The position numbers and the translations under genes were made by a program. Below are positions 7,145 through 13,416 of a DNA stretch of 13,416 nt, one piece after another. Every line of letters starts with the position of its first letter. The first letter of the stretch is position 1. Origin of the DNA: an uncultured Clostridia bacterium (GTDB lineage Bacteria; Bacillota; Clostridia; Saccharofermentanales; Saccharofermentanaceae); the NCBI GenBank assembly GCA_946405115.1, contig CAMJGB010000026.1:1-13416 (forward strand). The letters run 5' to 3'. The notes beneath the pieces were generated by a model that was not told the DNA's origin, did not search any database, and saw only the letters and a list, made by a program, of their open reading frames with translations.

Positions 7145-7161
7145 GTGGCGAAAATTGCCAC
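7145..7161. repeat. Inverted repeat at the 5' end of the CarD-family transcript
   Basis: GTGGC (7145-7149) and GCCAC (7157-7161) flank a 7-bp spacer whose ends can add a G-T and an A-T pair. The predicted transcription start falls at its edge. It could be a 5' mRNA hairpin or an operator just downstream of the promoter. The sequence alone does not decide between them. Confidence 0.45.
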
Positions 7162-7167
7162 GTGTAA

Positions 7168-7176
7168 ATTATAGCA
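7168..7176 (-). promoter_or_regulatory. Extended -10 promoter of the CarD-family gene
   Basis: The minus strand reads TGCTATAAT: a perfect -10 hexamer at 7173-7168 with the TG of an extended -10. The -35 region is poor (TGAATC at 17 bp), as is common with extended -10 promoters. The predicted start is near 7161, giving a leader of about 68 nt. Confidence 0.6.
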
Positions 7177-7211
7177 TCGCGGCATTTACGGATTCACTTG
7201 TCAGTTTGGCG

Positions 7212-7248
7212 AAAAAAGTGCTCAGAACGGTAGTGTTTTTGACACTTT
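7212..7248 (-). terminator. Possible terminator after the YitT-family gene
   Basis: On the minus strand AAAGTG (7248-7243) can pair with CACTTT (7220-7215) and six T residues end the element (7217-7212). A smaller perfect hairpin, AGTGT/ACACT with a 5-nt loop, lies inside at 7246-7232. The stems are A+T rich and the outer loop is long, so strength is doubtful. Its position, directly at the end of the five-gene unit and before the CarD promoter, supports the call. Confidence 0.4.
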
Positions 7249-8123
7249 CACTTCTGTTCAAACTTATAGATGTCAGCGACTTCCGAGATAGTCAAATATG
7301 CATGAGAATCTACCCTGTGAACGATCTGTCTCATGCGTGAAATTTGGAACCTGTTTACGACAAAATAAACGACCGTTCGATCCTTCATTGTGAAGCCTCC
7401 CTTGGCAGGGATAATTGTCGTTCCGGAACCGAATTCATCCATCAGTGCCTTGGACACTTCTTCCCCCTTCTCGGTGACGATCATGACGGACTTACTTCTG
7501 TCCAAACCTTCAACAATAAAATCGATCGTATGAAGCGCTACATAATAGGTAACAATAGAATATAAAGGAAGCGTCCAGCTATGCAGAATGATGCCGCATA
7601 TAACATAGAGGCACACGTTATAGATCATCATGAAAGTGCCTACAGTGATGTTGAGTCTTTTAGCGAAGATTACTGCCATGACTTCAATGCCGTCGATGGC
7701 GCCGCCGTGCCTTACGGAGATGCCGGAACCCGCACCGCAGATGAGGCCTCCGAACACAGCGCAAAGAAGAAGGTCTGTGCCCGCGATGGGAGACGCAACT
7801 TCAGCCTCAAACTTAGCCTCGATAATGAGTGCCGCAAGAGAATACACAATTACGGCAAAAACGGAATAAAGCGTGAAGGCCAAGCCCTGCTTCTTAAGAC
7901 CGTAAAGCATGAGGGGCACGTTAAGCACAACAAGGAATAACGACAGCGTGAGATAAGACGGAGTTAGCTGCGCGAGAAGAAGCGACGTACCCGCGATGCC
8001 GCTGTCGTAAAGATGCACGGGCTGCAGGAAGATAGTGATGCCTATTGCAGAAACAATTCCCGCGATAGCCATGAAGATGAAGCGCACAGGTTCGATGCCG
8101 TACTTGTCGAGAAACTTCCTCAT
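7248..8123 (-). CDS. YitT family membrane protein (DUF161 + DUF2179)
   Basis: This 291-residue protein has about five to six hydrophobic segments in residues 12-205, the family motif GSGISVRHGGAIDGIEVMA (132-150), and a soluble C-terminal DUF2179 domain (about 210-285; SVMIVTEKGEEV, YFVVNRFQISRMRQIV). Domain order and length are normal for YitT proteins, whose substrate is not firmly established. The start lies four bases after the acyltransferase stop, so it is the last gene of the metal-transport transcription unit. GTGGGG lies roughly 10 nt upstream of the ATG. Whether its role relates to metal homeostasis is inference from position only. Confidence 0.9.
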   Translation of the reverse strand: MRKFLDKYGIEPVRFIFMAIAGIVSAIGITIFLQPVHLYDSGIAGTSLLLAQLTPSYLTLSLFLVVLNVPLMLYGLKKQGLAFTLYSVFAVIVYSLAALIIEAKFEAEVASPIAGTDLLLCAVFGGLICGAGSGISVRHGGAIDGIEVMAVIFAKRLNITVGTFMMIYNVCLYVICGIILHSWTLPLYSIVTYYVALHTIDFIVEGLDRSKSVMIVTEKGEEVSKALMDEFGSGTTIIPAKGGFTMKDRTVVYFVVNRFQISRMRQIVHRVDSHAYLTISEVADIYKFEQK

Positions 8124-8127
8124 GGTA

Positions 8128-9156
8128 TTACCCCACTTTACTTATCTTTTTAATACCCTTGCGGATCAGCTCCGAAGCGAAGTGGATCAACACGGCAAGA
8201 ACAATTATGAAAGGGATGGATGCAAGCGCGTTATCCATATACGGCATGCCGTAGGATGCTGCCCTTTCAGAGAACGTTGCATATACGCCGTCTGCGATGT
8301 AAAGCGACAGCGAAATCTTACCTGCAACCGCAAGCAGTGAGTGCTTGAGCTTAACCTTCTTAAATAGACATATTAATAAGAACGTGATCGATACGGAGAG
8401 CGGAACAATAATGAAGCCCTTGAGAGTGTACTTGCCGCCGTCAGCCGCATACATGTACATGTAAGCCATATAAGCGATCAGGAACATTTCGAATGCGATG
8501 GCAGCAATAACGAGTCCACGCTTGCCTGCAACCTTCTTCTCGGGGTCGTATCTTACTCCGATGACCACGCCGATGATGAAGATGGTGAACTTATCGAAGA
8601 CCGTGCATAACTGCTCCTCATAGTAAGGGAATATGAAGTGCAGTGCGAAGGTTACCAACATGCTGCCGGCAATCAAGGCTATGGCACGCATCTTGAATTT
8701 CTTCTCATCAAGGTCAGCCAGGAACTTGTATATAAGTGGGAACACCAGATACAACAGAACTATTGCCGTGATGTACCAGTAGTGGCAGCTCTCCTTAAAG
8801 TAGAAACTTATATTCAAAAGCTCGAGGATAAAAACACCAATGCCAAGCTTATCCATGAGCTGAATCAAAACAAGGCCGATAGTAAACTCAGGCAGTATTC
8901 TTTTGGCTCTGTTTGAGTAGAAGTTAAGTATGTTCGGATTCTTTCTTATGGAGAAGCACAAACCGAATCCTGAACACAAAAGGAACAGCTCAACTCCGGT
9001 GCCGCCTAATCCGAATATGAAGGCAGCTGCCTCGGACAGGAAACCCGGGAAAATGCCGTGGATCAGGAAGCGACCTTCCATGTGATACAAAAGTACCCAA
9101 ATAATGGCTGCTCCCATTATTCTTGCGCGGGAATCGCTTATGTCCTTGTATGTCAT
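8128..9156 (-). CDS. Acyltransferase 3 (OafA/YrhL-like) family integral membrane protein
   Basis: The 342-residue protein has about ten hydrophobic segments. Its N-terminus carries the acyltransferase-3 hallmarks: R12 in the first helix region, H25 in LLYHMEG, the GTGVELFLLCSGFGL helix (52-66), and YSNRAKRILPEF with R83 and R86. Family members move acyl groups, often acetyl, onto sugars of cell-surface polymers or exported metabolites; the acceptor here is unknown. The ATG lies one base after the permease stop (TGATATG), with GAGGAAAG upstream, so it is co-transcribed with the metal ABC genes. That pairing is not an obvious functional match, so it may be a surface-modification gene carried in the same operon. 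Confidence 0.85.
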   Translation of the reverse strand: MTYKDISDSRARIMGAAIIWVLLYHMEGRFLIHGIFPGFLSEAAAFIFGLGGTGVELFLLCSGFGLCFSIRKNPNILNFYSNRAKRILPEFTIGLVLIQLMDKLGIGVFILELLNISFYFKESCHYWYITAIVLLYLVFPLIYKFLADLDEKKFKMRAIALIAGSMLVTFALHFIFPYYEEQLCTVFDKFTIFIIGVVIGVRYDPEKKVAGKRGLVIAAIAFEMFLIAYMAYMYMYAADGGKYTLKGFIIVPLSVSITFLLICLFKKVKLKHSLLAVAGKISLSLYIADGVYATFSERAASYGMPYMDNALASIPFIIVLAVLIHFASELIRKGIKKISKVG

Positions 9157-9157
9157 A

Positions 9158-9964
9158 TCAGTCTTTCCTCAAGGAATGAATGATGAAGGTAACGAAGAAT
9201 ATACCTCCGAGGATAAGCACGATTGTAGGACCTGAAGGGATACCTCTGTAGTAAGAGATGAGAAGTCCCGATACGCCGGAGATCAATGAGATGATAACGG
9301 CCCACAGGTGATATGTGCGTGTATTGCGCGAGATGTTACGGCTTGATGCCGCAGGAAGGATAATAAGCGAGTTAATAAGAAGGATACCGATCCATCTTAT
9401 GGAGAACATGATGACTACTGCGATGAATGCGGAGAAGATGTAGTCGTAGATCTTGCCGTTAATGCCCTTACTTCTTGCAAGCGCCCTGTTAAGGTTATCT
9501 GCAGAAAGCGAGTTATAGGAGAAGATCCAGAATACGATGACAAGCACAAGACAAATAGAAAGATAGATAACCTCGGTCTGAGTGATGCTTAAGATGTCGC
9601 CCACAAGATAGGATGTGTACTTATTAAACGATCCGCCTATGGACAAAAGCACGAGGCCCAGTGACATCGCGACGGATGCAAATACACTTATGATCGTGTC
9701 CGCGCCGTAAGTCGTGCGGTCCTTAACAAGATTAAGAAGCACGGAGAACAGCACTGCGAAAAGCACCATCGACAGCGACTTACTCGTAAGGCCGAACACA
9801 ACGCCGACGGCAATGCCGCACAGAGCGGAGTGACCGATGGCATCAGAGAAGAACGCCATCTTCTTGTTAACTACAGTTGTTCCGAGAAGCGCGAATATGG
9901 GTGTAGATACGAGGATCGCAAGAAGCGCGTTACGCATGAAAGCATATGTCAGAAATCCGAACAT
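9158..9964 (-). CDS. Metal ABC transporter permease (ABC-3 family, ZnuB/MntB-like)
   Basis: The 268-residue protein has seven to nine hydrophobic helices and the ABC-3 family features: MAFFSDAIGHSALCGIAVG near the N-terminus, NKYTSYLVGDILSI in the middle, RWIGILLINSLIILPAASSRNIS, and the C-terminal GIPSGPTIVLI. It should form the membrane channel for Zn or Mn import together with the ATPase and lipoprotein encoded just upstream. Its ATG shares one base with the ATPase stop (TGATG), and a strong GGAGG sits seven bases upstream. The sequence does not settle which metal is moved. Confidence 0.93.
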   Translation of the reverse strand: MFGFLTYAFMRNALLAILVSTPIFALLGTTVVNKKMAFFSDAIGHSALCGIAVGVVFGLTSKSLSMVLFAVLFSVLLNLVKDRTTYGADTIISVFASVAMSLGLVLLSIGGSFNKYTSYLVGDILSITQTEVIYLSICLVLVIVFWIFSYNSLSADNLNRALARSKGINGKIYDYIFSAFIAVVIMFSIRWIGILLINSLIILPAASSRNISRNTRTYHLWAVIISLISGVSGLLISYYRGIPSGPTIVLILGGIFFVTFIIHSLRKD

Positions 9965-10728
9965 CAGGCGCCCTCCGTTCCGAAGATCCTCTTGAAGTTG
10001 GAATCTTCATATACATCATCAGGCTTGCCCTTACAAAGGATCTTCTTATCAAGAAGCACAACCTTGTCGGCATACTTTCTCACAAGACCTAAGTCATGGG
10101 ATACGAGAAGTATCGCGAGGTCATTCTTGCTCTTCATCTCGTTAACGATCTGGTAGAAATCCCTTACGCCGTTCTCGTCGATTCCCGATACAGGCTCATC
10201 GAGGATGAGAAGGTTCGGCATAGGCGTGATGGCGATGGATAACATGACACGCTGAAGCTGTCCGCCGGAAAGCTTACCCACCTGCTTGTCAATGCAGTCA
10301 TCAACGGAGAAGATCTTGAGCTGCTCACGGATCTTCGCATAGAGCTTCTTGTTCTTGGGAAGCCATGTAGGATAGCGGGAGATATAAGACGCGAACATGT
10401 CGTATACCGTTATCGGGATCTCACGCTCAATGTTAAGTGACTGCGGAACGTAACCTATGCGCATGACATTGCTTACGTTACCTGTCTTCGTCTCCTTGAA
10501 TTCGATGTTGCCCTCATGAGAGATCTGTCCGAGGATCGCCTTAAGTAAAGTGGACTTACCCGCACCGTTAGGTCCGATCAGGACAGTAAGCTCACCGCAG
10601 TGCATATGAAGGCTTACGTCATCCAGCACCTTATCAGGACCGAAGCTTACGCTTAAGCCGTTGATCTTGATGCAGTGGCAATGCACGTTGCACGAGTCTT
10701 TAAGTTTATGTGCGTGTTCTTCTGCCAT
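9964..10728 (-). CDS. Metal ABC transporter ATP-binding protein with His/Cys-rich N-terminus
   Basis: The 254-residue ATPase has Walker A GPNGAGKS (52-59), Q-loop Q96, signature LSGGQ (153-157), Walker B LLILDEP (173-179) and the switch H211. It belongs with ZnuC/MntB-type ATPases by its neighbours: ABC-3 permease downstream and metal-binding lipoprotein upstream. Before the ATPase fold, residues 1-19 contain H5, H7, C13, H16, C17, H18 and C19, with further H41, H43 and C44 early in the fold. This resembles a metal-binding extension and is not a usual part of ZnuC. The ATG overlaps the lipoprotein stop (TAATG); the Shine-Dalgarno site is weak, so translation probably depends on coupling. There is no later Met before the fold that would remove the extension. 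Confidence 0.93.
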   Translation of the reverse strand: MAEEHAHKLKDSCNVHCHCIKINGLSVSFGPDKVLDDVSLHMHCGELTVLIGPNGAGKSTLLKAILGQISHEGNIEFKETKTGNVSNVMRIGYVPQSLNIEREIPITVYDMFASYISRYPTWLPKNKKLYAKIREQLKIFSVDDCIDKQVGKLSGGQLQRVMLSIAITPMPNLLILDEPVSGIDENGVRDFYQIVNEMKSKNDLAILLVSHDLGLVRKYADKVVLLDKKILCKGKPDDVYEDSNFKRIFGTEGA

Positions 10729-11627
10729 TATCCCATTGCCCCGAGAAGCTCAAGATTAGAAGCCATCTGATCGATGTAAGCATCAGCCGTAACTTCGCCT
10801 GTCATGCATGTATTAAGTTCGTAGATTACTGCACCGGATTCTTCTGCGATCGTATTCGCGATATCTGCTTCACTGTCAGCACTTACGAAGATTGCAGTAA
10901 CACCGTTGGCAGTCATGAACTCGATCGTCTCACGGATATCTCCTGCAGACAGCGCGGACTGCTCGTGATCCGTCTCAATCGTCGTGTAATTCATTCCGGC
11001 ATAAACGCAGAATGAAGGAAGAGTCTCATCAAGAACAAGAACCGATCTTCCCTCAAGACTTGCGAGCACATCGGAATAGTCAGAAGTTAATCCCGTCACC
11101 CTATCGATATAGGCATCTGCATTTGCTCTGTAGGAAGAAGCGTGATCGGGATCGATCTCGGAAAGTCTGTCAGCTACTTCATTTATCTCAAGAACATAAT
11201 CGTCGATGCTCGTCCATACGTGACCATTAACTTCATCCTCATCGGAAGGCGCATCGGTAACGCGGGAAGCTGCCTCGATTATCTGAAGGCCAGGATAAGC
11301 ACTCAAGATCCTGTCGTTAAAAGTCTCAAGCTCAAGTCCGTTCTCAACATACACATCAGCACCCTCAATGCTCATGAGATCTTCCGTCGAGAACACATGG
11401 TCGTGGATGCAGCCGAGGTTAGGCTCTGACATGCACTCCACCGACACGCCGTCGATACCGTCAGCGATATTCATCACAAGGATCTGCATGGGGTAAAAAG
11501 ATGTGACTATATTGAAAGTCCCGTCGTCTGAAGCGGGAGCACTCGCAACTGCACACGAAGAGATTGAAAGCCCCATCGATGCAGATAACAAAAGCGCCAT
11601 TAATTTATTATTATTTTTCTTTTTCAT
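10728..11627 (-). CDS. Metal ABC transporter substrate-binding lipoprotein (ZnuA/TroA-like)
   Basis: The 299-residue protein starts with a lysine-rich lipoprotein signal peptide whose lipobox ends at C25 (ISSC). The cluster A-I fold follows: FNIVTSFYPMQILVMNIADG, IHDHVFSTED with H75 and H77, GHVW with H136, the long connecting helix (about 139-190), and VSADSEADIANTIAEESGA. It should capture Zn or Mn at the outer membrane face for the ABC transporter encoded next. Where most ZnuA/AdcA proteins have a third His (S-H-x-A-F-x-Y), this one has LDETLPSFCVY, which by my alignment puts D200 at the His position. The loop before H75 is short and lacks the long His-rich stretch of some zinc binders. 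The ATG lies nine bases after the -10 element and has no Shine-Dalgarno site. Confidence 0.9.
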   Translation of the reverse strand: MKKKNNNKLMALLLSASMGLSISSCAVASAPASDDGTFNIVTSFYPMQILVMNIADGIDGVSVECMSEPNLGCIHDHVFSTEDLMSIEGADVYVENGLELETFNDRILSAYPGLQIIEAASRVTDAPSDEDEVNGHVWTSIDDYVLEINEVADRLSEIDPDHASSYRANADAYIDRVTGLTSDYSDVLASLEGRSVLVLDETLPSFCVYAGMNYTTIETDHEQSALSAGDIRETIEFMTANGVTAIFVSADSEADIANTIAEESGAVIYELNTCMTGEVTADAYIDQMASNLELLGAMG

Positions 11628-11636
11628 ACGAAAATC

Positions 11637-11665
11637 ATTCTAAATGTGCCTTTCGGCATTGTCAA
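11637..11665 (-). promoter_or_regulatory. Promoter of the metal-transport operon
   Basis: On the minus strand TTGACA (11665-11660), a 17-bp spacer and TAGAAT (11642-11637) make a near-consensus promoter. The start is predicted near 11630, only two to four bases before the ATG at 11627, so the mRNA would be almost leaderless. The -35 overlaps that of the opposite-facing promoter. Confidence 0.75.
11647..11658. repeat. Short inverted repeat within the divergent promoter region
   Basis: TGCC-TTTC-GGCA lies inside the 17-bp spacer of the metal-operon promoter and ends one base before the -35 of the plus-strand promoter. Its place would suit an operator for a metal-responsive repressor, but it does not match a Zur, MntR or AdcR box that I can recognise. 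Confidence 0.3.
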
Positions 11666-11687
11666 TTACGGCGCTTATCCGTATCAT
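11659..11687 (+). promoter_or_regulatory. Promoter of the patatin-like gene
   Basis: TTGTCA (11659-11664), a 17-bp spacer and TATCAT (11682-11687) each match consensus at five of six positions. The predicted start is at about 11694, exactly the first base of an in-frame ATG, so the mRNA is predicted to be leaderless. Confidence 0.7.
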
Positions 11688-11693
11688 TATCGC

Positions 11694-12554
11694 ATGCAAA
11701 ATGAAACTCACATGAAAGGGCTCGTGCTTGAAGGCGGAGCCATGCGCGGACTGTTTACCGCGGGTATACTCGACGTCCTCATGGAAAACAACGTCACCTT
11801 CGACAAGGCTGCCGGCGTTTCCGCAGGTGCCGTCTTTGGATGCAACTTCAAGTCACACCAGATCGGCAGAGCCATCAGATATAACAAGAACTACGCCTCA
11901 GAATGGCGCTACAAAAGCTACAGGTCACTCTTCCTCACGGGCGACCTCTACGGAGCGGATTTTTGCTACCGCACACTTCCGGAAGAGCTCGATATTTTCG
12001 ACGCGGATACCTTCGAGAAAGACCCCCTGGAGTTCTACGCAGTCGCTACCGATGTCGACACGGGAAAAGCCGTATACAAGAAGCTCTCCACGGGACGCGG
12101 CGACGACCTTGAGTGGATGCGCGCATCAGCTTCAATGCCGGTAGCATCAAGGGTAGTTACCATCAATGGGCAGCACCTTCTTGACGGCGGCATCACAGAC
12201 TCGATCCCGCTCGAATTTCTCGAGAAGCAGGGCTGCACAAGAAACCTCGTAATATTGACGCAGCCCTTAACTTACACCAAGCATCAGTACAAGGCTTTCG
12301 GAGCAATCAAGACGGTACTTCACAAGCACCCCACACTCGTAAATGCACTCCGCGAGCGTCCTGCCATGTACAACGCGCAGACGGCCTACGTTAAGGTGCG
12401 TGAAGCCGAGGGTTCCGCGTTCGTATTACGACCTCCCGAAGCTCTCAACGTCTCCCCTCTCGAAAAGAACCCCGACGAGCTTCAGCGCGTCTACGACACG
12501 GGAAGAAAGCTCGCCGAGGAGAAACTTCAGGAGATAATTGAATTCTTAGGTTAA
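11694..12554 (+). CDS. Patatin-like phospholipase family protein
   Basis: Patatin-fold enzymes are Ser-Asp dyad lipid acyl hydrolases. Counting from the ATG at 11694 (286 residues), the protein has the oxyanion-hole motif LEGGAMRG (12-19), the nucleophile elbow GVSAGA with S43, and the catalytic Asp in DGG (D164). The rest resembles small bacterial YjjU-like patatins, probably cytoplasmic because no signal peptide is visible. Start choice: the predicted transcription start coincides with the ATG at 11694, while the homology core starts at the ATG at 11712 (MKGLVLEGG), which has no Shine-Dalgarno site either. A GTG at 11646 would lie upstream of the promoter and is unlikely. The gene diverges from the metal operon. 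No clear terminator follows. Confidence 0.88.
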   Translation: MQNETHMKGLVLEGGAMRGLFTAGILDVLMENNVTFDKAAGVSAGAVFGCNFKSHQIGRAIRYNKNYASEWRYKSYRSLFLTGDLYGADFCYRTLPEELDIFDADTFEKDPLEFYAVATDVDTGKAVYKKLSTGRGDDLEWMRASASMPVASRVVTINGQHLLDGGITDSIPLEFLEKQGCTRNLVILTQPLTYTKHQYKAFGAIKTVLHKHPTLVNALRERPAMYNAQTAYVKVREAEGSAFVLRPPEALNVSPLEKNPDELQRVYDTGRKLAEEKLQEIIEFLG

Positions 12555-12621
12555 TTGTAGTGGATTACTCTTCTTAATCTGTTCAGAACCGATTCCTAAT
12601 CCTGCGAAGCCGAGACTGATG

Positions 12622-12630
12622 TGATACAAT
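12622..12630 (+). promoter_or_regulatory. Likely promoter of the tRNA-Ala gene
   Basis: TGATACAAT is an extended -10 (TACAAT, five of six matches) ending 11 bases before the mature tRNA 5' end. The -35 candidate 17 bp upstream, CTGCGA, is weak. The rest of the 87-bp gap after the patatin-like gene holds nothing else I can recognise. Confidence 0.5.
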
Positions 12631-12641
12631 TAATGCGCTAT

Positions 12642-12717
12642 GGGGGCGTAGCTCAGCTGGGAGAGCGTTGCATTCGCATTGCAAAGGTCAGGAGTTCGAT
12701 CCTCCCCGTCTCCACCA
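12642..12717 (+). tRNA. tRNA-Ala (anticodon CGC)
   Basis: A complete 76-nt cloverleaf with encoded CCA. The acceptor stem is GGGGGCG/CGTCTCC and includes the G3-U70 wobble pair that is the alanine identity element. The D arm has GCTC/GAGC, the anticodon stem is TTGCA/TGCAA with loop TTCGCAT giving anticodon CGC (codon GCG), and the T arm has AGGAG-TTCGATC-CTCCC. The discriminator base is A. Confidence 0.97.
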
Positions 12718-12773
12718 TTTAATGGCAAAACTCGGTATACGGCATTCCTGCCCGCGCCGGGAAAGACGGGTTT

Positions 12774-13416
12774 ATGGACAAGTTACTCTACATCGATCCC
12801 GGAACGGGAAGCATGCTCTTTTCCATCATCATCGGTATTGCCGGTGTGCTTGTCTTTGCTGTCAGAGCTTTATGGATCAAGCTTAAGTTCATATTAACGG
12901 GCGGAAGAAGCAAGGCTTCTGATTCGAATACAATGCCCGTCTGCATCTTCTCCGAGGGTAAGCGCTACTGGAATGTATTTAGTCCCATCTGCGACGAGTT
13001 CGAGAAGAGAGGAAAGGACATCTGGTACCTTACTGCAAGCTCTGATGACCCTGCGTTGTCGAAGGAATATAAGCATGTACACGCCAAGTTCATCGGCGAG
13101 GGCAACAAGGCTCTGTCAAAGATGAATCTTATCAAGGCAGACATCGTACTCGCTACTACACCGGGCCTTGATGTATATCAGTGGAAAAGATCCAAGGGAG
13201 TTAAGTGGTATGTACATATCCCCCACATGCCCGGCGACATCGACAGCTACAGGATGCTCGGTCTCGACTTCTACGATGCGATCCTTCTGTCAGGTCAGCA
13301 TCAGGCAGACAGATTAAGAAAGCTCGAATCAATCCGAGAACTCCCTGAGAAGGAACTTACTCTCGTCGGCATCCCTTATATGGATAAGATGAAGGAGCGT
13401 CTCGACAACTACGTTA
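12774..13416 (+). CDS. CDP-glycerol glycerophosphotransferase-like protein (5' part)
   Basis: The reading frame is open from the ATG to the window end, giving 214 codons without a stop, so the C-terminal part is missing. The protein starts MDKLLYIDPGTGSM, then one transmembrane segment (about 13-35) and a short basic stretch, then a soluble domain. That domain has ADIVLATTPGLDVYQW, VKWYVHIPHMPGD, SYRMLGLDFYDAILLSG and LVGIPYMDKM, which resemble the N-terminal half of the TagB/TagF family (PF04464) that transfers glycerol phosphate in teichoic acid-type polymers. I recognise the family but the exact donor and acceptor are open. No other ATG, GTG or TTG lies between the upstream in-frame stop at 12720 and this start. 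The upstream GGGAAAGACGGG is a weak ribosome site and overlaps a CCCG-CGC-CGGG inverted repeat (12751-12761). Confidence 0.75.
   Translation, partial: MDKLLYIDPGTGSMLFSIIIGIAGVLVFAVRALWIKLKFILTGGRSKASDSNTMPVCIFSEGKRYWNVFSPICDEFEKRGKDIWYLTASSDDPALSKEYKHVHAKFIGEGNKALSKMNLIKADIVLATTPGLDVYQWKRSKGVKWYVHIPHMPGDIDSYRMLGLDFYDAILLSGQHQADRLRKLESIRELPEKELTLVGIPYMDKMKERLDNYV

Noticed and set aside
7155..7340. Plus-strand ORF across the CarD-YitT gap
   Set aside because: It overlaps the end of the YitT gene and the CarD promoter on the other strand, has no ribosome site, and its product is not recognisable.
11646..11693. GTG start giving a 302-residue patatin-like protein
   Set aside because: The GTG lies upstream of the predicted promoter and its extra residues carry no family motif; the ATG at 11694 or 11712 fits better.

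Overview
The window is ordinary-composition, gene-dense DNA that looks like a Bacillota genome of class Clostridia. The reasons are the compact AroA and the SGRMTAP-type AroC, a CarD-family regulator next to biosynthesis genes, a YitT-family membrane protein, and purine-rich Shine-Dalgarno sites (AGGAGG before aroF). I cannot name the genus. No mobile element, CRISPR array or phage gene is visible.

Region 1 (1-6580, minus strand) is an aromatic amino acid operon. In transcription order it reads: leader peptide, aroF (DAHP synthase), tyrA, aroB, aroA, aroC, then a chorismate mutase-shikimate dehydrogenase fusion that ends in a shikimate-kinase-like P-loop stub cut short by a stop at the window edge. 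From tyrA onwards the genes overlap or abut. aroD, a full aroK and pheA are not in the window. The most interesting feature is the 200-nt leader. It encodes a 20-residue peptide with six Tyr and three Phe, directly followed by a segment that can pair over 13 bp with the loop of a strong intrinsic terminator. This is the full logic of ribosome-mediated (trp/phe-type) attenuation, here keyed to Tyr/Phe. A consensus promoter places the peptide's AUG at or next to the transcription start.

Region 2 (6580-7247, minus) holds a CarD-family RNA-polymerase-binding protein gene with its own extended -10 promoter and a hairpin at the mRNA 5' end. There is no terminator between it and the aro promoter.

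Region 3 (7248-11627, minus) is a five-gene unit: metal-binding lipoprotein, ABC ATPase, ABC-3 permease (Zn/Mn type), then a membrane acyltransferase and a YitT protein. The ATPase has a His/Cys-rich N-terminus, and the binding protein appears to have Asp in place of one usual His ligand.

Region 4 (11628-13416, plus) starts with a divergent promoter pair sharing one -35 hexamer, and both promoters predict leaderless or near-leaderless mRNAs. A patatin-like hydrolase, tRNA-Ala(CGC), and the first 214 codons of a CDP-glycerol glycerophosphotransferase-like protein follow.
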